NCBI RefSeq assembly: GCF_949628265.1 | Contig: NC_088789.1 | Span: 17,104,886 to 17,168,885 of the forward strand | Source: Cloeon dipterum | Taxonomy: Eukaryota > Arthropoda > Insecta > Ephemeroptera > Baetidae | Length of the DNA stretch: 64,000 nt | Direction of reading: 5' to 3' | In this document: one piece after another, positions 36,721 to 54,740 of the stretch | Numbering within the stretch: the stretch's first letter is position 1 | Layout of the letters: every line of letters starts with the position of its first letter | Made by a program: the position numbers and the translations under genes | The notes under the pieces: generated by a model | What the model saw: only the letters and a program-made list of their open reading frames with translations | Database searches by the model: none | Told to the model about the DNA's origin: nothing

Positions 36721-39004
36721 GTACAAAAAGAAAAATGCTTTTCAATTGCTAATAGCTGTTCGATGTTGACTCGCGAGAGAAAATAGTGTTCGCGCTTAGC
36801 TAAGAGAGTAGGCCTAAACGCAAAGACGCCAGCAAGCAAGCAATAAGCCCGCATTGAAGCAAAAGAAAAAAACTAGTCGTAAACCCATTCCTCTTGTCGA
36901 TTGATAAAAGTCTGTCGGTGTCAAACGAAAAAGCTCTTCGCCACTATGTGTCTGTCAGAGGAAACAAATGAAATTTAGTTGTGATGCATTTAACTCATCG
37001 TAAATGTGTGTATTCTCTTTAAAGTGTCAGGGCCTTTAGGGGAGACGAGCCAGAGACCAAGTAGGCGCTCTTTGTAGTTTGTAGACGGAGAAGAGAAACA
37101 ATTAATCATGGTTTGTCTCCAACTTTTGTCACGCTGCTCAGCCTCTGAATGTGCTCTCGTGTCACTCACGCCCATATTTATTGTCTCAGTCTGTGAAATG
37201 TACTCATTAACACGAAGTTAGTGTGTTCCTCTACTTAAGCGTAAATAAGACTTATTACATTTATTTTGTATTGAAAATAATTGATTGATTCCCTTTTGTA
37301 TTATTGTTTCAACAAATGAGGTTCACGTGCTTAGCATAGTCTGCCATATATATATGTGTCAATATAATATTGTATGTATTTTAGTTTGTCAAGATTGTTC
37401 ACTATAATCATCATGGGACCTCGTTACAACATGAGTGTGTAATTTTGATAAAATCGAAACATAATCAATGCGTGTGCCAGTTTAAAAGCAATTAGACTGT
37501 AACCAAATAAAGGTTGAAATGGCATCTATTTTTCTCCTTTATTTCCAATCACCCCTGCGTCTGCTATAATTATGATAAATTTGATTAAAATCGTGTATTA
37601 ATAATTTGTATTGTCAACATCATCCTGGTTGTGGTAAAATTGAGCATAGCACAACAACCAAACTCAATTTTCCATGTTGAAAGAAAAGGGCAACAATGAA
37701 AATGTGAGTTTGTTGCATGCTGCCAGGATGATATACATACAATTCGCTGTGGTAGCGGCGACTACTAGTAACATCAGACAGGATAGAATTTCAATAATAG
37801 TAGAGCGAATTTTGCAACACTCGAATTTTTGTTTCATTGTAAGCGGTTACTGGCAATCGCCTCTGCCACAGCAACAAGTTTTTATTGAAAATGGGTTAAA
37901 TGAAACATCCATTTTTACTCAATGAGCATGAACTACCTATATTAGAGAAACACTGCACCGCCAGTCATGTGTGACTACGCATTCAACTTTCGCTTTATTA
38001 AATTGTGCCAACAAACACGCCAACCAAATTGAATGCGGCAGACCTCCAACAAAGAGTTGTAAGCAACGTAAATACACGTGTTGTGTTTAGAAAGCCTTTT
38101 GTAACGAACTCAATTAGATTGATGTTGGTGGAGGAAAACAACATAATGAAACTAATTCTTCAGGTGAATTTAATTTTATTGGATCTCACTTTTTAAGTTT
38201 TTCAGTCCTAAACAGAGCCAATTTTTCTGTGCGAGTTGCGATTCAATTTAACTGTGGAAATATTGTCCTCTCAAAAATACAAATATACTTCTGCTCACTA
38301 TTAACATTATTTATCTACCGACACATAATTACATCCAGCACATAGATTCCATAAATATATTTATATGCACAGTTCTTGCTAATACAATAAACACCATAAA
38401 TAGATTATTTTCTTGTTACATACCACACGTATAATATGTATTGCAAGTGTCAGCAAATATATTATATAGTTAAGGCTGTGAAATATTGATATGCACTTCT
38501 ACTGAGGCAAACGTGTTAGGTTGTAAAAATCAGACCATGTTTAACAAACGAGTTTTCAAATATTTCAGGGTCAGTAGTCGCTCTTTGTAATTAAAACTAT
38601 CATACTGTCTGGTTTTTTGTGTCTCTGGTATACATGTTGTGCACTTGACGAAATTCAATACTTACACAATTTGATTTGGCTTTGATCTTTTAACCATATA
38701 AATACCTACGATGCTACCAAAATAAAAAAGTAACAAAAACAATTAGGAAAAACAATTGTATAATAAAACGTATATAACAAAACTTATACAAACTAAAAAA
38801 GAGGCAAAAAAATTGTAAAACAAACGTGTAAATGAAATGTGTTGCCGCCGACAAAAAACTAAGTAGAAATGAGGATCACTGCCCTTTTCAGGTTAAGTTA
38901 CAGCTGCTTGCACTATTTCAATCAGTTTTAAGTCACATTAAATATAATGGCTTTTTGCTTTATCATCCTCCCGCAGCCTAGCAGCGATTCCTAAAATAAT
39001 CTTG
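36721..39004. other. sky 3' UTR and convergent gap to Pka-C3
   Basis: No gene is visible in this 2.3 kb. AATAAA at 37505-37510 probably ends the sky transcript. The AT-rich part from about 38200 to 39004 is likely the 3' UTR of Pka-C3 on the minus strand. Short ORFs here have no family resemblance. Confidence 0.45.
37505..37510 (+). terminator. Poly(A) signal of sky
   Basis: AATAAA about 785 bp past the sky stop, followed by a T/GT-rich stretch. Confidence 0.5.
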
Positions 39005-42605
<3,601 letters not shown>

Positions 42606-44566
42606 CTCTCCGTACGGCTCAATCTGCGCTAGCGGCCGTCGTGTGCCATGATTGATGCCGACTCGGCTGTCGGAGCAGCTGTCGCACGCCTCGTATCGAG
42701 CACCAAACCAATTTAGCCTTAAGTGGGCGGCAATCAAGCACCGCGGGGGCTGCTACCCCTTTGGGCAACCCTCACAGCTCTCTCACGGTTCGGGAGAGTG
42801 CGCCGCGCCGACCGACTCGGCAGCTCCGCTCCAGCCTCCAGACAGACAGGACGGCCCAAGGGCATGGAGCTGGCCGTACCGCATCTTCATTCCCAGCCAG
42901 CCAGCAAGCAGGTGGTGGGGGGAAATTAGGTCTTCTCCCATGTTGGACCTGTGCCTACTCTCTTGATTGCTTGCTTGCTTACTTGTTGTGGCTGAAGCTC
43001 GCGGGTCGTGCCGCCAAAGAGCGCTCCGTTCGCGAATTCAATCCGGGCCCGTCGCTCTTCCGTGGCGCTAAATTACGGCACGGTTTAAAATTACAGCTCG
43101 TCCTGTGATTTGTCTTCGCTTCGGTCGCTTCGAAATGACAGGTGTCCGAGCCAAGGCAGCATTCGTGCGACCACTATACCGACTAACGAGGCCTTGTTAA
43201 GTCTAATTTACTAATAGGGTACAATTTCGTCTTGCCAGCGTATAAATAAACAAACAAATCTAATTAGATCTGACTAAAATTAAGAACCTAAGTATATTAA
43301 GTTTCACATTAGGGTGGACTCGCACTAACAAGTAAACTCTTTGAGGATTCAAAAGAATGTAAAGCGTGTAGTGGTGGATATTTTTCGATTTTAGTGATTT
43401 TTGGATTTTGAGAAATTAGGTGCCCAAAAAATTCAGATTGATTTTATAAAGAACGATTTTGCTCAATTTAGCTGTAATTTGGTTTTTAGACAGATCGATT
43501 TATGGGTCATTTTTAAAGCTCCAAAAAATAATAATTAGAAATATCCAACAAGAGTTATTACCGTTTTTCTTAGTTGATAATCGTTTAGCAAAAAACTAGG
43601 CTAATATTATGAAAGCTGATGAAATCTCCAATATTTTTGCTTGTCGACAAAAATTTACGAGCAGTTTTTTTTCGAAAAATATGTTTTTTAGAAATCTACG
43701 AATTAAGTAAATTAAAACACTTTATTTAACTTTTCTTGGTGGAAAAATGGAGCAACATGACCTGGGAATCAGCTAAAAAGTTGTTAAAAACATTTTCTTG
43801 AATCGTTAATGAGCTCCATCAACCTAGTTCTCAGCAAAAGACTAAAATCTAGGGACTTTTCCGGGGGAAAAAATATACCCACAGAACAATTTGCCCTGTA
43901 AGGTAGAGTCTTCCTACACTCTTATCTCCACCATTGAATGAAAACTTGCTTCACAGATCAATTATAAAAATCTCTCATGTTTAATCCCAAATGGATTTTG
44001 AACCTTTGGACTTTCTAGCCCCATAACTCGCAAACTCTATACCGAATTAAAATTTTCCCCTTTACTCTGGATACTGCAATTCAATAATTTCGCAAAAAAA
44101 AAACAGAATCCTAAGAGTTTCCTTGTAAGCGCCTTATTCTACTGAGATGAAAAATGTGGTTGAAAAGGGCAGGGTTCACCAATTTTGCAGTGTGCGAAAA
44201 TTCACCCTTCTTCTAGCGGAAAAAAACAGCTGGGAAAACCCTCAATTGCGGATTTCGACCACAGAAATCATTATTTGCGTTTTCCAAGATAGAGCGTATG
44301 TAATATTTAAAAAGAATTCCAGTATTTTGTGAAATTTGTGACAGTAATTTTTAAATACATTTTTTTGTCATCCCATTAAGGAGATTACGGAAAACCCGTA
44401 ATTTTAATGAAATGTCTTTTTCGGCGCATTGCGGGTTTTAGCTAACTATGTAACTCTCATTCCTCCACAATAATCTTCATCTCGACATTTTTAAAATGTA
44501 AAATTATTCTAATACCTGTTTGGTGAACTGTTGGGGAAACCAATGTACTTCATTTTTACGTCTCAT
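42606..44566. other. Pka-C3 upstream region and DHX35 3' flank
   Basis: About 2 kb without a gene. The GC-rich part 42606-43150 is the likely Pka-C3 5' UTR and promoter. 43440-43880 is a family C repeat. The rest is AT-rich flank before the DHX35 poly(A) signal. Confidence 0.45.
43440..43880 (+). repeat. Repeat family C (upstream of Pka-C3)
   Basis: Contains GCTCAATTTAGCTGTAATTT, GATCGATTTATGGGTC, GGAGCAACATGACCTGGG, GAATCGTTAATGAGC and AAGACTAAAATCTAGGGAC, in the same order as the other copies. Confidence 0.5.
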
Positions 44567-44572
44567 TTTATT
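44567..44572 (-). terminator. Poly(A) signal of DHX35
   Basis: AATAAA on the minus strand begins about 20 bp past the DHX35 stop, giving an unusually short 3' UTR. Confidence 0.6.
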
Positions 44573-44592
44573 ACAAAATACGAAACTTCTCT

Positions 44593-47760
<3,168 letters not shown>

Positions 47761-48815
47761 ATTCAGATTGGCTGAAAATGCAATATGCTAATTGCGTACA
47801 GACGGCATGCTAATGTCGATTTCTGCCAAAAAAATCCGATACCGGTACAGAAGGTATTGCTGATTCTTGCCTTCTTCGGATTATGTATTTGTTTACATCA
47901 CTTTCCTAGCGTGGGAATGGGTGTGTCTACTTGCCAGACATTTATTTTATTGAACGCCATCTATCAGTGTTCATCATTACTAAATACGAGCGAGAGTGAA
48001 TCCGTGTTAACGGACTAGGTGTTAAAATCGCTTCTGTTCCGCGTTCCTTTCTCATAAGAGTTGATAGATGATGCGAAATTTTACTGCAACTATGTATATA
48101 GTTAACTAAACACCCTTCAAAATTGGCACACAGGAGCTAGTAGGAAATTAAAATAAAAATTGTTGAAATAACGTTGATGATTGATCGTTTGTTACTGTGA
48201 GCAATTCCTAGTAAATTGACTTCTCTTTGTAATTTTTATTTTGAAAAAAATTATTGAAACGAAAGTATGTACACTGTACCAATTTTTTTATTAATTCACG
48301 TGAACTTTTACAGATAATTAACACAAAATTTTGTTTTCCGCAGTTTTTGGCTCTCACTTCACTTGGTGACAAGACCCCTAATTGAGAAAAGCATTTAAAT
48401 TACGTTTTACCACTTGTCTCGTTCATAATACTCGACAAGGTTGGGCGGGTAGCATTATTTTGAATCTGTATAAAAAATCAGAAAAAGTGAATTTATATAT
48501 TTAATAAACAATGGATTATTTCATATGTATTTGCCCCTTGTGTAGTAATACTTAAGATATCCCGTTGTTGGCGCAATCCACAGCTTAATCATGGAAAACG
48601 GAGCAAAAGCACAAGTTGAGACTAGAAAATCTGTTTCGCACTTTTGCTTCGCTGCGCGCGATAAACGAATTAAATAAATAGCAAGAAAAAAATTATCAGT
48701 TTCAATCGTTGCTGATGACACCCCTTGTTGCTGGTTTCCGCTGAGCGAATTAAAAAAAGCAGAAAATGTGCTTAATAAAAATCAGTCCTCGAGTAATAAT
48801 ACAATTATCTTTTAA
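47761..48815. other. Intergenic: DHX35 promoter side
   Basis: AT-rich spacer of about 1 kb between the DHX35 start and the twinstar poly(A) signal. No coding exon, tRNA or repeat family is recognised here. Confidence 0.45.
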
Positions 48816-48821
48816 TTTATT
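48816..48821 (-). terminator. Poly(A) signal of twinstar
   Basis: AATAAA on the minus strand, about 380 bp past the twinstar stop. Confidence 0.5.
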
Positions 48822-49199
48822 GTTCCTTTCTCAAGTTAATTGGCAAAATGTATATTAAAATTGTGCAAATCAAGAAGGTGGATCTACTCCAAATGAAATC
48901 ACACTTTTTAGACATCCAATTACAAGCAGCAGAGTTCACCCCAGAATGGACATTCGAGTATGCAAACCCACCCTGTTCACTGAGTGAAAGAAACTAGTTG
49001 TTGTTGACTTCGATCAGAGTGTGTGTAGTGTAAATTTTCCTAAAAGCAGCAGCAGCAGCGATGGCGGAATATCTTTAGTGTGACAGCGTAAAGAGAATAG
49101 TAGAGTAGGGGGGCATGTGTGTTTTGACGAGCAGAGTCGAGCATTAGAGCTCCATCCGGGCGCTGGAGAGCGTTCAGCCGCCCTTGGCACGCGGCCGAC

Positions 49200-50442
49200 C
49201 TACTGCCTGTCGGTGGCGCGCAACTTCTCTTCCACCGCTTCTTCCGACGCTTCGGACAGATCCGTGGCCTGCAATCAGAACAACGACGAGCAATGAGTCA
49301 ACATGCACACTGAAATTCAGGTGGAAAAACAAACCTGGATGTATTTTTGCACTCCTACGAGGGACTTCTTGAGCGCGTCAAAGCTGGACGAGTACAACAT
49401 CTTCTTCTTGACCTTAGCAGTGTCAGGGCACCACGACATCAGGAACAGCTTCTGTTTTTTTGAGGCCTCTGAGGTGCCTTGACACTGATGTGTGTACTCA
49501 AAGTCGAAGAGGCCATAACGGCATTCGCCGGTTCCACCCTTCTGGAGATCCTCGAGGAACGAGTCGTAAGTGGCGTTCCGGTCGCCTGCAATCAACAATC
49601 ACAACGTTAGTCACGTCTGCGGCAAATAACAAGGGTTTACAGCAATTAGGTGACTCATCTAGAGACGCTGATAAGATTGAAAAATATTCAATTATTGGTT
49701 CAAAAATACCATTTAATTATGAGGTCTATGAGGAAGTGGGGAGATGGGTGTTGCGAGGAGAGAATAATTATTCAACTAATTGAATTAAAGACAAGATGAG
49801 TGGCTCTGATAGCAAAAAATGCGTATCTTGCAAAATCTGGAGCAAGTTTAAAAAATGAAACCTGACCTATGACTTCTACGTCGATTTGCTTCTCATCACG
49901 GATGAAGAAGACGACGTAGCGGTGCTTCTTGTCCTTCTTGATCTCCTCGTACGTCGTCTTGCACGCGTCAGACACAGTCACACCCGACGCCTAAACACAG
50001 AAAACAATGCCTGCATTAGTTTCAAGAAGTCGAGGGTTCACTTTTCACTCCCCCCGATAAACCAGAGAGTCGTATTTATTTTTGCAAGTCCCCGCCCGGC
50101 ACAGAGGGTGCGAGTCACCACTCATTGCGCACCCCCTCAGTTCCCCCTCCACTACATTGCTCTCGCGCGGAGCACATCCCTCGCTTTTGACCATATATGG
50201 GCAAAATTCTGAGTGAGCGGACGGAATGTGCAGAAAACGAGTGTTTGCATGCAGAGAGAAAAGAAAGAAAACGAACAGCAGACCAGGTGGGTGGTGACTC
50301 ACGCCTGCAAAAAACGTCTGGCAAGGTCGGCGCACGTTATTGACACGGGCGAGAAGGAAAGAATGCGCGATTAGTCACAAAAAAAAACGGGGGCCAAGGG
50401 GAGGGTCGTGCAAAAAACTGCAGCCAGTCTTACGCTGCTCAT
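49200..50442 (-). CDS. tsr: Cofilin/ADF (twinstar), 4 coding exons, 150 aa
   Basis: Actin-depolymerising factor that severs and turns over filaments; controlled by LIM kinase and Slingshot phosphatase at an N-terminal serine. Coding exons (minus): 50434-50442, 49867-49990, 49335-49585 and 49200-49268; phases close to 151 codons. The protein reads MSS then ASGVTVSDACKTTYEEIKKD, closely matching Drosophila Tsr (148 aa). Actin-binding landmarks include YGLFDFEY, LFLMSWCPDTAKVKKKMLYSSS and DALKKSLVGVQKYIQ, ending EEKLRATDRQ. Most animal cofilins start M-ASGV, with the first exon carrying only the ATG. Here the nearest exon adds two serines (M-S-S-A-S-G), so the regulated serine shifts position. 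A second possible start exon lies at 50560-50586. Confidence 0.95.
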
Positions 50443-50559
50443 TTTGCGATTTGGAGCGGTGGCGAAATGAATAAAAACGAGTGCCTCTTTCTCGCTCTCT
50501 CTCGACAGTCAATCAATCGAGCAGTCGGCCAGTGTTCGCCGCCCAAAACATTAGGCTAC

Positions 50560-50586
50560 CTGTAAAACGTTGAAAGTCTCGGTCAT
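50560..50586 (-). CDS. tsr: Alternative first coding exon of twinstar (candidate)
   Basis: Minus-strand ATG at 50586 opens nine codons (MTETFNVLQ) ending at CAG|GTAGCC, a donor in phase 0. Joined to the acceptor at 49990 it reads in frame into ASGVTVSDAC. It could equally be leader sequence with a chance ATG. If used, it would bury the conserved N-terminal serine nine residues inside the protein. Confidence 0.35.
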
Positions 50587-53500
50587 CTCTGCTCTAGGCG
50601 ACACACACGAAAATCCCGCCTCTATGTTGCACTTTCCGGCGTTTCGTTTTATGACCCCGGCACGCAATGGAACAAAATTCACTCGTGCTGCCGAATAAAA
50701 TGCCGCAGTGATTACAAAACCCACTGCAGCTGGAATGACGTCGAAAGGCAGCCGAAAGGAAATTACTTTATTTACAGACTAACAAATGGAAAATTTCTTG
50801 GAGAAAAAAAAATTGTTGGAAAAACACTCAAATAAGGCCGGACAAAACTTAAATGAGTTCTCTAAATTGTATATAAATGGGTAGGATATATAAGGTTAAC
50901 GAAATTTATTTCCATTATTCTAATTCTAAAATGTATTATGACTAGATGAGAATAAACAAGTATTATTATTCCAATTTCATGTGGTCTGTAAGGGAAAATA
51001 TGTTTTCCCCGATTTTCAATTGCTTGCCTTGTAAATAACCTTTGTACCGAGTTAGGCTTAACCGCAACTTTTACAGGTTTTAAACCCATTTTCCCGATGA
51101 CTTTCATTTTACAAGGAATTTAAAACAACGAAAAGGACCTTGGTGTTAACTCTGTGACATCATTGTTCTCAAGCGAACAAAGTCATGACAATCGCCTTTG
51201 TGTTGCCAGCAGCAATTGTTGGAATTTAACAGTAATGACGTCAATGTTTTTCCGGCAATCTCCAAATCCCGCAGAATCGTTTATTTTCCATTCAGTTTGG
51301 TTTTCGGTCTCTACATTCCATCGAAAGGGTGGGTTGAAGATTCTTCAGCGTGAATGAAAGCGGCTGAGAGCACAGACAGACCGTGCCAAAGTATGCGAGT
51401 GCGCGCGCGACTCCGCGGCGGAATATAGGCCATCCAGCGCCGGCTGAAGTTGCCTTTTAAGGCAAAACAGTCGCTGCTTATTGCATCTAACTGACGCAGC
51501 CAGTGAGAGAGATGGTAGAGTATGAACAGACAGGTGCGCTCCATCGCTTTGAATTTGAAAAGCGTATCGGAGCTCGACTGAAATTCAAGCCAGCGCCTCC
51601 GTCTTCCCAAAGCAAAATAAACGCGATCAGCTTGATCGGGTTTCTAGTGGGAAATCTCGTCGGCCCATTTTTGCATTTTCAAGCAGCGGAGTAACAAACG
51701 AAAGGGCTTGAGAAATGTTAAGACATCGTAATCTGTTCATTCGTTCATTGGCAAAAAAAATGTCAGCGAGTAGCACTGGGAATTAGTATTTATTTAGACC
51801 GTGCCAATCGATTTCTTAAGGGTCAAATTAGGTTAGATGTCTAATTTACTCGATAAAGTATTTGACGTGATGTGCCAAAAACAGGTGTAAACGAAACTAA
51901 ACCGTTGATTAAACGGTTTTTGGTCTGAACCTTGCAAAAAGTGCCACAAGAACGCCAGCAACCAATCAGATCGAGACAGCAGCACCTTAGTGGCAGCCAG
52001 CGGAAATGACAAGAGGCTGGCTGACCTGCCTTTTGGCTTCACTCGCCTCGTTGGCTGTTGCTGTGGCGCTGCTGTCTCAATCTGGCGAACCCTTTCAGAT
52101 TGATCACCTTCTGCTAGGTTCAGACCAAAAAGTATCGGTTATTATGAATCTATCTACGGCGAATTTTCGACTTAGTAATTAATCTGCCTAACCTATTTCA
52201 ACCTTCAGGATTCGATTGGCACTTTAAAGATGGAAGTGCCAGTGCTACTTATGAAAACCGTAAGCTATTTATTGACAAATAGGTCAGAAAATATTATTAC
52301 TGAAAAGCTCGGAAGGCTCCGACTCTAATTAATTTAGTTTCAAAACACTTTCTGATTTCAGAACCAACATGTTGACACAATATTTATTATTTTCATCGTC
52401 ATCACCAAATTTGACCATTCTCATTGAGAGCTTCTTGTCAAGATGCTTTACTTGAAAGGGCCTTCGGGATAATATATGTAGCAATGAAACGGAGCGCGCG
52501 AGGGGGCAATGGCCAGCACAGGTGTTTTCCCGAGTAACAGGCTTCTTAATTTTCTCGCGGCAGCTGAGAACGGAGACACGAGGGGAGATCCTCGTTTATT
52601 TTGGGTGCGCATTTGAGTAATCCAAAACAAACTTGGAGCAATCGTGCTCACTTGGAGGATGAGCACGGCAAAAATTCGATCCCGCCTTTGGTTGAGATGA
52701 CTAACCAACCGCTGGAGCGCAGCGATGAGTAAAAAACTGCACGCGTTTTAAGCAATTTAATCACAATGACGTGTATGCTAATTAGGAAAACAAGTTCGGC
52801 AACTGAAGGTTGGACTAATCACTTTTTCTCGAGAGATGGATGAATCATGAACGATATATTATATGCATCACGGTTAATCGGGAATGACATCACGTCCTGC
52901 CCCACCCCAAGACACCGACGGTCTCCAGACTAATTCGTGTTATTGTCCCAGTCCCGAAAACGCGATTTTTCACTCTCGATTTACCAGAGCTTACTAGGTT
53001 TCATGTTTCTCAAATTGCGGTCGTCGTAGGGGAATAGAGCACACGGCCACGAGATAAAAAAGTAGCTTGGCAAACAGGAACTACTGAAACCGCTATCTTA
53101 AATCTAGTTTAATAAAACTAACTTTTATAACAGGGGCGGTTGGCGAGTGAAAATTATCCTTATACGATAGTGAAAAAACTGAAGGTTTGAAAATACAATT
53201 CAATAGGCGTGGGATAAGAATGTATCAAGCTTTTTTGCACCATAATTTCGCACTCGCACGAGCCTGCCAGTTTTAAAGCAATGTATGTATTATTTTCAAA
53301 ATAACATAGCATATTACGATCTAATATTTGACGTTGCTCGCTTAAAAAACGCCAATCTTCTAAAAAGCTGCGGAAGTTTCATACGTAGCGTTTGAGCATT
53401 GGACTGGAAACAGCAAAACGTGCACCATTGTATTAAATTGTAGTGTGGCGAGCCGGTTGCTTCAATGGGGAAGTTTGCACTGTCATTTCGTCCCCAAACT

Positions 53501-54485
53501 GTATCTCTGCCTGAGTAATTATTTCTTTCGGTCTCGGGCAGGACTTTATTTCACTAATTTGCACTTGCAATGATCCGTGATGGGGAATAATCAACGGATG
53601 AGTCAACCGCTCCGCCGAAGGGCCAGTATTAAAATGGCGGCTGCCGGCTGACACGATCGCATTTGGCTCGATTTCGCCGACTTAATCGCCTGCCTCTCGC
53701 CGAATCGACACTCGAAACACCGGCCAACACTGTTCACTTTCTTCACAAACTCACCATTTCCCCTGAGCTGGGTCCTCGTTGGTTTTAAGTTAGAAGAGAA
53801 GTCACAGCAGGAACAGCCAACACGCACGGATGACGGTTCCCAACTGAAAAATTACACCCATATCCCTACGCTTACGAGATCTACGTCCGTGAAAGAGAGC
53901 CGCTGATTCGACCTCGCGTCACGTAGCAGTTGCTACTGGCCAATCAGAGCGCGACTTTGTCGGCCTGTCCGTTTCCTCAAGGTGTGCCCGAATAATCTGC
54001 GAAATTCTTTATCAAAATAATTTTCCAGAGGCGTCATGCACCTTGATAACGATGTAGCTTTAAATTGCGAGACTCTCGATTGTTCTAAATGATCTTTCAA
54101 TGCATAACAGACTGTATTAATCATCTAAACCGCACTACTTCGCAATGTCAAACAGTTTCCAATCAGATACTTATTTTATTTCCTAAATATGTAGCAAATT
54201 TTCAAAAGCAAGCAATTTTTAGGACTTTATTTTGATTTACTTCGGTTCTGAGACGTAACGTACAATGTTTTAATGAAACTCTAATCTTCAAAAATATCCA
54301 ATCACACTCTTGTTTCATAGGTTATTGCCTTATAAGGTAGGAACGGTTGAAGCGGGAAATTTAAATTAACTCAACAAAAAATAAATCTAGTTGACTGTAT
54401 TTACTGATATCTTACTTCCGTATGTATTGCCAAACCTTGAAGTAAATAATTTAAGATTATGTCATTGTTCTCCAATAGTTCTTAA
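50587..54485. other. Gene-poor 4 kb gap between twinstar and RTF1
   Basis: No exon chain with known homology is visible on either strand. It likely contains the twinstar promoter and distal leader exons. A full-length family B repeat occupies 51798-52226. A GC-richer, promoter-like patch sits at about 53430-53950. Short ORFs (for example minus 53933-54124) resemble no family I know. Confidence 0.45.
51798..52226 (+). mobile_element. Family B inverted-repeat element, most complete copy
   Basis: Long inverted ends: ACCGTGCCAATCGATTTCTT at left, GGATTCGATTGGCACTTT at right, with pairing continuing through TAGGTTAG. A second inner pair is TTTTTGGTCTGAACC / GGTTCAGACCAAAAA. The centre is a large hairpin around GAGACAGCAGC / GCTGCTGTCTC. 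No ORF of known type. It looks like a non-autonomous foldback DNA element. Confidence 0.7.
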
Positions 54486-54491
54486 TTTATT
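54486..54491 (-). terminator. Poly(A) signal of RTF1 (candidate)
   Basis: AATAAA on the minus strand about 250 bp past the RTF1 stop. Confidence 0.4.
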
Positions 54492-54740
54492 TCACAAGAC
54501 TTGTGTTTATCAGATACCAATATTTAATTTGTGTTATATGTGTTATTATGGTTACTTCACAACATATTACTCAAAGAACCCAAATGGTTCGTATTATTAC
54601 ATGATTAACTTTCCTTACACGTATAATACCAAACAAGATACTCAAAGCACAAGATTGGCACTCTAACAATCCTTTTCCACAAAGGCGTAACATAAGCCAT
54701 AAATAATAATAATTGTTGCTAATACATAAGTAGTGCGTAT

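Noticed and set aside
37674-38196. Short ORFs between sky and Pka-C3
   Set aside because: No homology and no consistent splice structure; sits in probable UTR and spacer.
53933-54124. 63 aa minus-strand ORF between twinstar and RTF1
   Set aside because: No recognisable domain, no fitting splice partners, and short enough to be chance.
54391-54666. 91 aa plus-strand ORF
   Set aside because: Low-complexity, Tyr/Leu/Phe-rich from AT-rich DNA, antisense to the RTF1 3' UTR; no family resemblance.
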